Shown here piece by piece: positions 15,055-24,279 of a stretch of DNA of 64,000 nucleotides. The position numbers and the translations under genes were made by a program. The DNA is taken from positions 1 through 64,000 of the forward strand of contig NZ_LR701493.1 in the NCBI RefSeq assembly GCF_902498785.1, in the 5' to 3' direction. Every line of letters starts with the position of its first letter. The first letter of the stretch is position 1. The notes below the pieces were generated by a model, which was given only the letters and a program-made list of their open reading frames with translations, did not search any database and was not told the DNA's origin. This DNA is from Sphingomonas sp. EC-HK361 (GTDB taxonomy: Bacteria; Pseudomonadota; Alphaproteobacteria; Sphingomonadales; Sphingomonadaceae).

Positions 15055-18000
15055 TGGACGCGATTGAGACCTCGCGGCGGGAGGCGGCGGCACTGCACGC
15101 CGCCGCTCTTGCCCGAGGTGTCGATCCGTGGAAGCCACTCGAGTTGGTCCTCGGCGAGGTCGAGCGCGCAGGCTTCGAGGCTGAACCGAGGCAGAAGGGC
15201 GCGACCCAGCTGGGAAACGCTCAGGCGAGATTCGACCCGGAGCTTGGCCTCATCCTTTACACGGATGAGGGCACGGACTTCGACCGTGCCTTTCTGATCG
15301 CCCACGAACTCGGACACGCCTTGCTCGGCGACGGCGAGGGTGCGTGCGACACAGATCAGGAGCGCTCGTCGGAACCCGCCCCCGAGGGTGAGGAGCGGGT
15401 AGTCGCCCATGGCCCGCGTCAGCGGCGCGAGGTGCAAATGGACCTGTTCGCCCGCGAACTCCTGCTCCCGCGGCCTTTCGTGAAGGACTTGCACCTCGGC
15501 AAAGGGATGAGCGGCGAGATGATCGCCGCCAGGATCGGCGCGACAAAGGGTGTCGTCTATCAGCAGATGCTCGACGCCCTGCTCCTTCCGGAAGCCCCCG
15601 CAGATTTGGCGCCGCGCCCGCGAAAGCCGCTGAACCAACGCCAGCAGGTAGCGGCGGACCACCGCGGATGCGCCTATCTGCTGGAGGCGGGGCCTGGCAC
15701 CGGTAAGACCCAGACGCTTGCCGCGCGGGTGTCGGCGCTGCTCGCCGAAGGCGTCGATCCTCGCCGCATCCTCGTACTCACCTACTCCAACCGGGCTGCC
15801 GGCGAACTAACCGATCGGATCGCCGGTACGCGTGGCGATGCGCTGGCGGCGATGTGGATCGGCACCTTCCACGGCTTTGGTCTCGACATACTGCACGCGT
15901 TCGGCGACCGCATCGGCCGGACCCGCCGGCCAACCCTGCTCGACCGCGCCAGCGCCGTCGCATTGCTCGAGGACGAGCTTCCGCGGCTCCGCCTGCGCCA
16001 TCACCGCGACATGAAGGACCCGACGACCCTCGTGTCGGACATGCTCGATGCGATATCGCGGGCACAGGACGAGTTGTGCGACTGCGCGCGCTACGCATCG
16101 CTCGCCACGGCTATGCGTGACGCAGCGGACGCACTCGAGGGTGAAGCGCGGGCCGCCGCCTTCGAACGCGCCGAGCGGGCGGCCGAGATAGCGGTTCTCT
16201 ATGCGCATTATGAAAAGCTCAAGCTCGCCGGCAACTTCGTCGACTTCGGCGACCTCGTCATGTTGGCGGTCGACCTGCTCGAGAACGACGCCGCCGCGCA
16301 GGCACATTACCGAGGCAAATATACCCACGTCCTCGTCGACGAATACCAGGACGTGAACCGCGCGAGCATCCGCATGTTGAAGGGGCTGAAGCCCGATGGC
16401 CAAGGACTCTGGGTCGTCGGTGACGCGCGGCAGTCGATCTACCGCTTCCGCGGTGCCTCTTCTCGCAACATGGCGCTGTTCACCCGCGACTTCCCCGGTT
16501 CTGAACATGGAGACCTGATCGAGAACTATCGCTCGACGGAGGAGGTGGTGCAGCTGTTCACGCACCTCGGGCGAGGCATGACGCCGGTCCGGGGCGAAGG
16601 CGATCCGGAGCCGCAGCCGTACGAGCCGCTGAGGTCGGTGCGCGGCCCTTCCGGTGTTACGCCCGAGTTGATCGTGGTCCGCGAGAACGCATGTCTCGCT
16701 CCCGTTATCGCGGACGAAATCCTCGCCGACGTCGCGGCGGGTGGACGCTACCGAGACCATTGTGTGCTGGTGACCGGCAACGACCGCCTCGCTGTCATCG
16801 GGCGTGGTCTCGAAGCGCTCGGCGTTCCGGTGCTCTTTCTTGGCAGCATCTTCGAACGGCCTGAGATCAAGGACCTACTCTGCCTCTTGTCGCTGACCAC
16901 CGATCCGTGGGGCGCGGGCCTCGTGCGCGTAGCGTGCATGCCGGAATTCCGTATGGACCTTCAACAGGTCATCGAGACGACGACCGCGCTGAAGAGCCTC
17001 GCCGCAGGCGGCTCGAACGCGCTGCTGGATGCCGACAAGGCCGCCGCGCTCTGTCCGTCGGCGGCGGCTCCGCTGGCGTCGCTTGCACACGCGCTGTCCG
17101 AGGTCGGATATGCGAGTAACCCCTGGTATGCGCTGGCTGGCATCCTGCTCGATCGGTCGTCAATCGCAGCGCGCCTCGCGGCGGGAACCTCCGCTGCGGA
17201 CAGCTCCCAGGCGATCGCGGTCTGGCAGTTCATGAACTTCGTGAAGGCGGTCGGCGCACGCGAGAAGCCGGCCATCCCGGCATTACTGCGGCGTGTCCGG
17301 CGCCTGCTTCGCTTAGGCGACGACCGCGATTTGCGTCACCTGCCGGCGGCTGCCTCAGGGATCGACGCGGTCCGCCTCCTGACGATCCACGGCGCGAAGG
17401 GGCTTGAGTTCCCGTCCGTCCACCTGCCGGGTCTCAACGCTGACACCATGCCCAAAGCCGCTCACTACGGGCGCCCGGCCTGTCCTCCACCGGACGGCAT
17501 GATCGAATTCGCCCGGGGTTCCGTCACCGAAGAGCTCGCGATCAGCCACGACGAGGAACAAGACTGCCTGCTCTACGTCGCGACGTCGAGGGCCCGGGAC
17601 CGACTCCGGCTCTACCGTTGCTCCGAGAAGAAGGATCGTAAGCCGCGCGCTGAATCCTCCTATGTCGCACGCCTCGCAGGCAGGCTCACCTCGCGCGAAG
17701 CCGCGCCGTCGCGTGAGCCGTCGGCTGCGGCGGATGCGGTCGCCGTCCCCATAACGGTGCCGGCGACGCTCAGCCTTGCAGGCTGGAGGATCGAGACTTA
17801 CCGCAAGTGTCCCAGGCGCTTCCTCTACATGCAGCTCCTGCGCACGGGCGGAGCGACCGACCGCACCACCTATGGGTTGGTGCACGACATCGTGCGGAGA
17901 GTATGCCGCGACATCGCCGCGAGCCAGACCACTCCGAGTGAGGTGGAGCTCGAGCGTTTGACACGCGCTGCATGCGACGTGCCGGAGCTTTCCGAGCATG

Positions 18001-18488
18001 GCTATTACGCCGATTTCGTGCAGCTCGCGGTAGAGCTCGTCACATTCTACGGAGGGGAACGCCGAACGCTCGCCGTCGCCAGCCACACGACGGTCGCAAT
18101 CGGGGTCGGAATCGACCTCGTCGAGATCGACGCCCACGAGATACTCGACGAGAACGGCTCGGCCGTCCTGTGGATCGTCCAGACCGGCCACCAACGGAGC
18201 AAGGCGGAGGAAGCGATCGACGTGCGCGCGGCCGTGGTGAGCGCGATGTCGCGTATGTCGGGCTCGCGAGTCGAGATGCTCAATCTGGCGGACCGGCGCC
18301 GGGTCACAGTTGCTCCCAAAAAGGGCGCTGAGGGCCACTTCCAGCGTATCACCGCCGCGGCCTTGGCAGGCATCCGAGCCGGCTCCTTCCCCAAGCTCGA
18401 CAACGCTGGACCCCGCAGCTGTGGGAACTGCCCGGCGCTGATGATCTGCGATGCACTGCCCGCGGGCGCCGCGATGGTGACGATCTAA
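15054..18488 (+). CDS. ImmA/IrrE metallopeptidase - UvrD/AddA-like helicase - degenerate PD-(D/E)xK fusion
   Basis: The 1144-residue fusion has an N-terminal ImmA/IrrE zinc peptidase with HELGH at 84-88 and the family box QMDLFARELLLPR (128-140). A superfamily 1 helicase follows with GPGTGKT (213-219), a VDEYQD box, VVGDARQSIYRFRGAS and the LLTIHGAKGLEFPSVHL box. The C-terminus (from about 900) resembles RecB/AddB-type nucleases: YRKCPRRF (C919) and CGNCPALMIC (C1123, C1126, C1132), the Fe-S staple. The catalytic DxK is missing, reading WIVQTGH (1040-1046) where family members have (V/I)(V/I)DYKTG. It is probably a DNA-end translocase or sensor with an inactive nuclease and an attached protease. 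The fourth domain boundary is approximate. Confidence 0.85.
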   Translation: MDAIETSRREAAALHAAALARGVDPWKPLELVLGEVERAGFEAEPRQKGATQLGNAQARFDPELGLILYTDEGTDFDRAFLIAHELGHALLGDGEGACDTDQERSSEPAPEGEERVVAHGPRQRREVQMDLFARELLLPRPFVKDLHLGKGMSGEMIAARIGATKGVVYQQMLDALLLPEAPADLAPRPRKPLNQRQQVAADHRGCAYLLEAGPGTGKTQTLAARVSALLAEGVDPRRILVLTYSNRAAGELTDRIAGTRGDALAAMWIGTFHGFGLDILHAFGDRIGRTRRPTLLDRASAVALLEDELPRLRLRHHRDMKDPTTLVSDMLDAISRAQDELCDCARYASLATAMRDAADALEGEARAAAFERAERAAEIAVLYAHYEKLKLAGNFVDFGDLVMLAVDLLENDAAAQAHYRGKYTHVLVDEYQDVNRASIRMLKGLKPDGQGLWVVGDARQSIYRFRGASSRNMALFTRDFPGSEHGDLIENYRSTEEVVQLFTHLGRGMTPVRGEGDPEPQPYEPLRSVRGPSGVTPELIVVRENACLAPVIADEILADVAAGGRYRDHCVLVTGNDRLAVIGRGLEALGVPVLFLGSIFERPEIKDLLCLLSLTTDPWGAGLVRVACMPEFRMDLQQVIETTTALKSLAAGGSNALLDADKAAALCPSAAAPLASLAHALSEVGYASNPWYALAGILLDRSSIAARLAAGTSAADSSQAIAVWQFMNFVKAVGAREKPAIPALLRRVRRLLRLGDDRDLRHLPAAASGIDAVRLLTIHGAKGLEFPSVHLPGLNADTMPKAAHYGRPACPPPDGMIEFARGSVTEELAISHDEEQDCLLYVATSRARDRLRLYRCSEKKDRKPRAESSYVARLAGRLTSREAAPSREPSAAADAVAVPITVPATLSLAGWRIETYRKCPRRFLYMQLLRTGGATDRTTYGLVHDIVRRVCRDIAASQTTPSEVELERLTRAACDVPELSEHGYYADFVQLAVELVTFYGGERRTLAVASHTTVAIGVGIDLVEIDAHEILDENGSAVLWIVQTGHQRSKAEEAIDVRAAVVSAMSRMSGSRVEMLNLADRRRVTVAPKKGAEGHFQRITAAALAGIRAGSFPKLDNAGPRSCGNCPALMICDALPAGAAMVTI

Positions 18489-18592
18489 TCACACCTTGCG
18501 AGCCGACAGACGGCCAGCGCTTTTCCGATCCAACAGGTGGCTTCGATTGACCGTGCAGGACCCCCGGAAGGGTTCGCATTGGAGCTTCGAAG
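18489..18592. promoter_or_regulatory. 104-base gap before the ubiquitin-like gene
   Basis: This is the only sizeable gap inside the operon. GGAG at 18580-18583 is placed to serve the ubiquitin-like gene at 18593. A secondary promoter may lie here, allowing the Ubl-JAB-E1 genes to be expressed apart from the helicase fusion. No clear promoter motif was seen. Confidence 0.35.
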
Positions 18593-19354
18593 ATGGACTA
18601 TGAAAAGATCGAGAGCGGCGCCGACGGTCCCATGCGGGACGACGGCGTCGAGCTGAACCACACCACCGACTACCGCCTCAACTATGGCGATGGTGGCCTG
18701 ACGTTCCGTCAGCTGGTGTTCGCGGACCCGGTGCCCGTCGGGCGCCAGATCCTGGAGCGCGCCGGCGTCCGCGACGTCGAGCAGTATGCGCTGATCGCGA
18801 TCCTGCCAGGCGGCGCCATGGAGGACATCCGCCTCGACGAGCCGATGGACCTTCGCGGCCGCGGCATCGAGCGCGTCGTGGCCTTCCGCACCGACGTGCT
18901 GCAGCGTGCGTTCCTGCTCGGCCGCGACATGCTCTGGGGCCGCCCCGACATCAGCGGGCACGACCTCTACGCGCTCGCCGACCTGGCGGAGGGTGAGGCG
19001 CTCTACATCGACGTGCCGGGCGGAACCGACATCCCGGTCCCGCGCGACGGCATGGTCGACCTGGCCAAGCCGGGTGTCGAGCGTTTCGTTGCCGGCCCGC
19101 CCCACCCGCCGGCGGGCTTCGACATCGCCGTCAGCTACAATGGTATCGTCCGCACCGTGCGGGTGACGCCGGGCGAGACGATCGCGGCGCTGATCGAAAC
19201 TGTGAGGCCTCAGTTCGGCAATCCGGGCGGTGACCTTGTCCTGGTGGATGCGGCGTCGGGACGGGTGCTCGAGCCGACGCATACCATCGCGCAAGAGGGC
19301 GTCCAGCCTGGCGCCCACCTGCAGCTGCGGCCCCGCACGGTGCAGGGCGGCTGA
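18593..19354 (+). CDS. Multi-domain ubiquitin-like protein (three Ubl domains) ending in Gly-Gly
   Basis: The 253-residue protein matches the bacterial multi-ubiquitin family. Domain 1 (about 25-100) has RQLVFADPVPVGRQILERAG and MEDIRLDEPMDLRGRGIERV. Domain 2 (about 101-169) repeats the plan (LLGRDMLWGRPDISGHDLY, DLAKPGVERFVAG). Domain 3 (about 175-250) is a DUF2604-like beta-grasp, FDIAVSYNGIVRTVRVTPGE. The final residues are LRPRTVQGG, a free C-terminal diglycine like mature ubiquitin. Domains 1 and 2 lack internal GG junctions, so the chain would be conjugated as one unit. It would be activated by the E1-like protein encoded two genes downstream and processed or released by the JAB peptidase. 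Targets are unknown. Confidence 0.85.
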   Translation: MDYEKIESGADGPMRDDGVELNHTTDYRLNYGDGGLTFRQLVFADPVPVGRQILERAGVRDVEQYALIAILPGGAMEDIRLDEPMDLRGRGIERVVAFRTDVLQRAFLLGRDMLWGRPDISGHDLYALADLAEGEALYIDVPGGTDIPVPRDGMVDLAKPGVERFVAGPPHPPAGFDIAVSYNGIVRTVRVTPGETIAALIETVRPQFGNPGGDLVLVDAASGRVLEPTHTIAQEGVQPGAHLQLRPRTVQGG

Positions 19355-19355
19355 C

Positions 19356-19796
19356 ATGCCGACGCTTCTGCCACGGCATGTGTTCGACGAGACCTTCGAC
19401 CGCCTCCGCTCCTGCGGGGGCGGTCGTCGCGAATGCCAGGCGCTCTGGGTCGGACCCTGGTCCGATCCGAAGCGCGTGACCCGCGTGGTCCATCCCAAGC
19501 ACAGCGCCAGCGCCGTCGGGTTCACGCTCGAGGACAGCTGGCTGACATCGTTCTGGAAGTCGCTGGCGGATGCCGGGGAAGGCGTCCGTGTCCAGGTGCA
19601 CACCCACCCTGGCGCCGCCTACCACTCGGCGACCGACGACGCCTTCCCGATCCTCGCGGTACCCGGCTTCCTCAGCCTCGTTATCCCCCGCTTCGCACTC
19701 GGCCCAACCGGATTCGACAGCGCGTTCCTCGCGCGCCTCGATGACGACGGGCGCTGGCGCGAGGTGCCTATCAAAGACCATCTGGAGCTCATCTGA
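19356..19796 (+). CDS. JAB/JAMM metallopeptidase (deubiquitinase-like)
   Basis: The 146-residue protein has a JAMM zinc site: glutamate E26 in RRECQALWVG, then VQVHTHP (H82, H84) with HSATDD (S91, D94). The spacing from the second His to Ser is six residues, one shorter than the common JAMM pattern. Because Ubl already ends in GG, the peptidase is more likely to remove Ubl from targets than to mature a precursor. The start at 19356 lies one base after the Ubl stop. The stop overlaps the E1 start (TGATG), giving a tightly coupled Ubl-JAB-E1 unit. Confidence 0.85.
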   Translation: MPTLLPRHVFDETFDRLRSCGGGRRECQALWVGPWSDPKRVTRVVHPKHSASAVGFTLEDSWLTSFWKSLADAGEGVRVQVHTHPGAAYHSATDDAFPILAVPGFLSLVIPRFALGPTGFDSAFLARLDDDGRWREVPIKDHLELI

Positions 19797-21082
19797 TGTC
19801 ACTCAACGAAGCACTTTCGCGCACCCTCCTCCTCATGCGGACCGACCTCGACGCCTCGGTCCCCGACGGAGCCTTGGTCGATGCGCTGACTTCCGTCCGC
19901 GTGGTGCTCCACGCGGGCGCCGACGCGATGGCGACGCATTCCGGGCAGACCGCGCTCGTCACCGCAGCACTCACCATGGCGCGGTCGGGCCATGAGGTAT
20001 GGATCGACGGCGCAGACGTCGACACCATCGGTGCGCAGCCGCCGCTCGAACCCGGCAGCCTGATCGACGCCATCGTCGCGGTGGGCCAGGACCTGCTGCC
20101 CGGCTGCTCGATCGCCCGAGGAGCCCCGCCGAATACTGACCTCGCGGTCACGATTGGCACGGTCGCCACGAGCATCGAGTCTACCCGCCGCATCGCGATC
20201 GACGCGGGTGATTGGTGGGGCCGGATCGCGCCGCAAAGCGCCGGTTGGTCCGGGTTGGACTGGCCGCTGGGCGGCATCTGCGCCGGTGTGCTGGTCGCCT
20301 CGGAGGCGTTCCGGATCGCGATGCGGCGGCTCGCCAACCATGCCCGCGCCCGCGACTATTTCGATGAGCTTTATGCGGAAACCGCAGACGCCACCTTCGC
20401 GTTGGCGCCGGAGAACACGCCGAAGACTATTTCGCTCCCGCACTTCGACCTTGTCAGCGGCGGCGCAATCGCGAACGCGGCGCTATTCGCTTTGGCCAGG
20501 CTACCGGGGGTGGTCGGCAGCGGCCGGGTGCTCGACGACGATGTGTCCGCGCTCAGTAACCTCAATCGGAACGCGCTGCTGGTGCGCAGCGCGCTGGAGA
20601 TCGCCAAGGTGACGGACCTCACACGTCGCGCGAAAGGTATTGCCATCGATCCCGAGCCCGTCCGCTACGTCATGGGCATGCCGGTAGCGCCTATTGTGCT
20701 GGTGGGCGTCGACGACATTCCGTCCCGTTGGGCGGTGCAGGCGGCGGCGCCATACTGGCTGGGGGTCGGCGCGACGGAGGGGTTCGCCGTGCTGGTCTCG
20801 TCCCATACGCCGGGGCAGGCTTGTGTCGGGTGCCTGCACCCCGCCGCGGCGTCCCCGACCGGGCCCATCCCGACTGCCGCGTTCGTGTCCCTCCTGTCAG
20901 GCCTGTTGCTCGTCGCCCGCTGGCTTCGGTCGCTCGGCCTCGAGGGACCGGCGCTTGCCGACCAGCAGGCCTTTATCAACGCACTGCGTCCAGAGGGCTG
21001 GACCTATGGCGCGATGCCTGTCGCCCCCAATTCCAACTGCCCGGTCGGCTGCGCGGCGTCCACGACGCGCACAGCGGCCTGA
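19796..21082 (+). CDS. ThiF/E1-like adenylyltransferase of the ubiquitin-like module
   Basis: The 428-residue protein has a C-terminal ThiF/E1 domain (about 205-428). It shows a Gly-rich nucleotide loop (LVSGGAIANAAL, 219-230) and DDDVSALSNLNR (247-258), the D..D..N.NR signature that binds ATP and Mg. VLVGVDDIPSRW follows (301-312), then a Cys-rich end with CVGC (343-346) and CPVGC (415-419) that can bind zinc. The N-terminal 200 residues form a second Rossmann-like domain (HSGQTALVTAALTMARSG) plus a WPLGGICAG block typical of the E1s in multi-ubiquitin operons. The predicted reaction is adenylation of the Ubl C-terminal glycine. The acceptor cysteine is uncertain. No E2 gene is adjacent. Confidence 0.8.
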   Translation: MSLNEALSRTLLLMRTDLDASVPDGALVDALTSVRVVLHAGADAMATHSGQTALVTAALTMARSGHEVWIDGADVDTIGAQPPLEPGSLIDAIVAVGQDLLPGCSIARGAPPNTDLAVTIGTVATSIESTRRIAIDAGDWWGRIAPQSAGWSGLDWPLGGICAGVLVASEAFRIAMRRLANHARARDYFDELYAETADATFALAPENTPKTISLPHFDLVSGGAIANAALFALARLPGVVGSGRVLDDDVSALSNLNRNALLVRSALEIAKVTDLTRRAKGIAIDPEPVRYVMGMPVAPIVLVGVDDIPSRWAVQAAAPYWLGVGATEGFAVLVSSHTPGQACVGCLHPAAASPTGPIPTAAFVSLLSGLLLVARWLRSLGLEGPALADQQAFINALRPEGWTYGAMPVAPNSNCPVGCAASTTRTAA

Positions 21083-21114
21083 GTGCGACAGACGCCGATC
21101 GCCCAATCCCAGGG

Positions 21115-24100
21115 TCAGCGGATCTCGATCCGTGTCATGACCGCGGCGATCGGCTGGTGCACCCAATACTCGAAGCGCGTCCGCCCGGTGACGCGCTCGA
21201 TCGCGCGGGCGTAGACCGAGACCTGACCCGCGAAGGCGCGCAGGCGCTCCTCGTCGAGCGCGACCGAGCCGGGGAAGCTCTTATGGTCGATGATTGCATA
21301 GCCGTCGCCGAGATCGACCAGCAGGTCGAGGCGACCGGATAGCACCTGCAGGCCGTCCTCCGCGTGCACCGGCCACTCGCGGAGCGCGGTCGCGCCCGCG
21401 AACCGCGTGCCAACGAATGTGTGAAGGCGATCGGCGATGGTCACCAGATCCGCCGGCGCCACATGGGGCACGCCCCAGCGCAGGAGCGCGGCCTCCGCCT
21501 CGGACGTCCGCACCTCAAGGCCAGCGCCTGGGTCGTCGGAAGCGAGGAATCGGTGAATCGCCTCGCCAAGCAGCTGCAGATCCGGATTGCCTACCAGCGG
21601 GATACGCGCGCCGAGCCCATCCGTGCCCGTTACGACCACCCCGGCATCCTTCAGGACCGCGTCACTCGGCCGTAGCCGTAGCGGCGGATGCGCGACACGC
21701 GCCGTCGTGGGACGGCCGTATTCGATCACGGTCTCCGCTGCCTCCTCGGCAGGCTGCAGCACCTCGGCGCAGGGCCGCGCCGGGAAGCGCTCGGCGGCGA
21801 CGGTCACCGCCGCGCCTACGTCCGCGATGAGAGGCGAACCCGCGTCGTCCGTAAGCTCGTCGAGCCACGGCAGGGCGCCACCGGTCGTGGCAAGCACGAG
21901 ATGGTCGCGCGCGCGCGTCATGCCGACGTAGAGCAGGCGCGTGCGCTCCAGCCGTTCGGCGGCGATCGCGGCGATCCCCTGCGGGCTGACCGGAGCGCTC
22001 ACATCGAGATCAACGTCCTTTTGCTGCTCGCCATAGGGCCAGGGCCAGTAACGCAGCACCCGTCGAGCAAGTGGAGCGTCCCAATTGGGTGAACCCTCAT
22101 CCTCGGCAGTCAGCCCGAACGGTGACCCGCGCGCCGGCGCGTCGAGCTCGGCCAAGACCACGACGGGCCATTCGAGGCCCTTTGCACCATGGTAGGTCAT
22201 GATATTGACCGCGTCGGGATGCGTACTCTCGGGCTGGCGTGCATCGTCGCGGTCCGCGATCCATGCGCAGGCGCCGGCCAGCGTGGCGGCCTGACGCTCC
22301 GCGCGCTGTTCCTCTTGATAGCCCTCGACCAAACCCCTGAGTGCCTCAAGATTCTGCAGGCGCTGCTCGGCCTCGCCCCAGCGCAGGATTGTGTCGAGGA
22401 CAGTGTCTGCGTGAAGCAACGCGTCGAGCACTTCGGCTGGCGTCAATTGCGGCGCACGCTCGCGGATCACCGAGAGCGCTTCGGCGAACGGGAGCTGGGC
22501 GACGAGGCCCGCGCGTGCGTCGGCTTCGAAAACGGCGGCGAACCAGCCTTCGCCGTCTGTGCCGAGACGGGCAAGCTCCGCGAGCGCGAGCGTGTCGCTG
22601 CCGTCGGCGATCCAGCGGAACGCGGAGAGCGCGAACTCGATCTCAGGTTGATCGAGAAGTCCCGAGCGCTCGACGGCGACACGGACGCCGTGCGCCGCGA
22701 GCGCCGCCGCGAGATCGCTGACTTGCGCATTACTGCGGCAAAGCACCGCCACGTCGCCGCCGCGCGCACCGCGCGTCGCACCACTCCGTTCGGTGACCGG
22801 CCAACCGGCGGGGTCGGCGAGCAGGCCGGCGATCCTGCTGGCGAGCATCGCCGTGCGCTCGTCCTTCCGCTTGCCCGTCATCGGAAGGAAGGAAAGGGCG
22901 GCCGGGAATGCGGGATCCTCAGTCCGTGCGCATCCCTCGAAGCAGATCTCCTCCTCGGCCATGCCGACCCGCAGCATGTTCGGGGCAATCGCGGCGTTCA
23001 CGAAGTCCGCCAGTTGTGGCCGTGTCCGGAAGGAGCGGCGCAGATATGCCACCCCGCCGCCCGATGCTGCGGTGATCGCCGCCGCCGCCGCCGTGGTGAG
23101 CGCCGGGTCGGCGTCGCGGAAACCATAGATCGACTGCTTCGGATCACCGACCCAGAGATTGCGGCCGGCAATGCGCGAAAGCGCGGTGAAAATGGCGATC
23201 TGGATCGGGCTGGAATCCTGAAACTCGTCGACGAAAACGGCACCGATCAGCTCGCGCAGTCGCGGGCCATTCGCCGGGTCGGAGATGATTTCGAGCGCAA
23301 GCATTTCCTGGTCGACGAAGTCGAGCAATCCTCGCGCACGCTTGTGCGCAGCATATGCCTCCATGCACCGCGCTGCGCAGTCGAACACAAGTTCGAGATA
23401 GCGACGGATGTCGGCTCTCAGCGCGGGATGACGAGGATGGGCAGCCGCAGCGGCGATCACTGCCGTGAACAGGCCCGCGTCGGCCTTGGTGGCGCCGAGC
23501 TTGGTGAGCCGCGCCCAGTCCGACCAGGGCAGCCTGTCGCCTGACGCCAGCGTCCGCAGGGTCTTCTCCACGACGGGGACGTCCTTGGAGAGCGTCGTGG
23601 CCTTCAGACCTGCACGGCCACGCTCGACCTCGACCATGCACGCCTCGAGCGCTAGGCGGAGCGCTTGATCGAGGGCGTCGTCCGTTTCGCCCGCCGCCGC
23701 GGTGGGCAAGAGCGCGACAAGGCTCGCTGCCGAGCGCTCGGCGCAATGCGCGAGCCTGTCGGCGGCTATGCCATTAGAGCGCGCAAGGTCCACGGCGCGC
23801 CTGACCTCGTCATGCCATCCCCTGATAGTCCTGCCATGCATCGTGTAGCTGCGCGCCTGCAGGCCAAAGCGCTCGGCGACCTGCGCGATCGCCGGGCCAC
23901 TCTCCTCGATCACGACGCCCACGGCGCGGGAAAACACCGCCGCCTGACGATCTTCGGCAATGATCTCGGCGACCGGGGACCGTCCGAGCTCGAACGCGAA
24001 CTCGGCAATCAGCGATCCGCACACTGAGTTCACGGTGCCGATGCGCGCCGAAAGCATCGCGGCCGCGAGATCGGCGCGACCGCCCTCGATCAACCGGGCC

Positions 24101-24279
24101 CGGATACGTCCCGAGAGCTCCGCCGCGGCGCGCTTTGTGAAGGTTGTCGCGAGGACACGGTGCGGCGGTATGCCGCCCATGACCTCCGCCACAATCTCTT
24201 CGACCAGGCGAAAGGTTTTGCCGGTGCCAGCGCTCGCGATGATCGTGTCGACCCTGTTCTGTACGCCAACCTCCGTCAT
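21115..24279 (-). CDS. AddA-like UvrD helicase-nuclease
   Basis: The 1054-residue protein has the AddA layout. The helicase motifs are ASAGTGKT (15-22), VFVDEFQDSS, WVGDPKQSIYGFRDAD and NIMTYHGAKGLEWPVVVL. A C-terminal RecB-type nuclease follows with GRLDLLVDLGDGYAIIDHKSF (D985, D998, K1000) and GQVSVYARA. Unlike the ImmA-UvrD fusion, this nuclease keeps its catalytic residues. The start at 24279 is chosen because its ATG overlaps the AddB-like stop (ATGA). It would unwind and degrade dsDNA ends with its partner. Its stop lies 33 bases from the E1 stop, so the two transcription units converge. Confidence 0.88.
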   Translation of the reverse strand: MTEVGVQNRVDTIIASAGTGKTFRLVEEIVAEVMGGIPPHRVLATTFTKRAAAELSGRIRARLIEGGRADLAAAMLSARIGTVNSVCGSLIAEFAFELGRSPVAEIIAEDRQAAVFSRAVGVVIEESGPAIAQVAERFGLQARSYTMHGRTIRGWHDEVRRAVDLARSNGIAADRLAHCAERSAASLVALLPTAAAGETDDALDQALRLALEACMVEVERGRAGLKATTLSKDVPVVEKTLRTLASGDRLPWSDWARLTKLGATKADAGLFTAVIAAAAAHPRHPALRADIRRYLELVFDCAARCMEAYAAHKRARGLLDFVDQEMLALEIISDPANGPRLRELIGAVFVDEFQDSSPIQIAIFTALSRIAGRNLWVGDPKQSIYGFRDADPALTTAAAAAITAASGGGVAYLRRSFRTRPQLADFVNAAIAPNMLRVGMAEEEICFEGCARTEDPAFPAALSFLPMTGKRKDERTAMLASRIAGLLADPAGWPVTERSGATRGARGGDVAVLCRSNAQVSDLAAALAAHGVRVAVERSGLLDQPEIEFALSAFRWIADGSDTLALAELARLGTDGEGWFAAVFEADARAGLVAQLPFAEALSVIRERAPQLTPAEVLDALLHADTVLDTILRWGEAEQRLQNLEALRGLVEGYQEEQRAERQAATLAGACAWIADRDDARQPESTHPDAVNIMTYHGAKGLEWPVVVLAELDAPARGSPFGLTAEDEGSPNWDAPLARRVLRYWPWPYGEQQKDVDLDVSAPVSPQGIAAIAAERLERTRLLYVGMTRARDHLVLATTGGALPWLDELTDDAGSPLIADVGAAVTVAAERFPARPCAEVLQPAEEAAETVIEYGRPTTARVAHPPLRLRPSDAVLKDAGVVVTGTDGLGARIPLVGNPDLQLLGEAIHRFLASDDPGAGLEVRTSEAEAALLRWGVPHVAPADLVTIADRLHTFVGTRFAGATALREWPVHAEDGLQVLSGRLDLLVDLGDGYAIIDHKSFPGSVALDEERLRAFAGQVSVYARAIERVTGRTRFEYWVHQPIAAVMTRIEIR

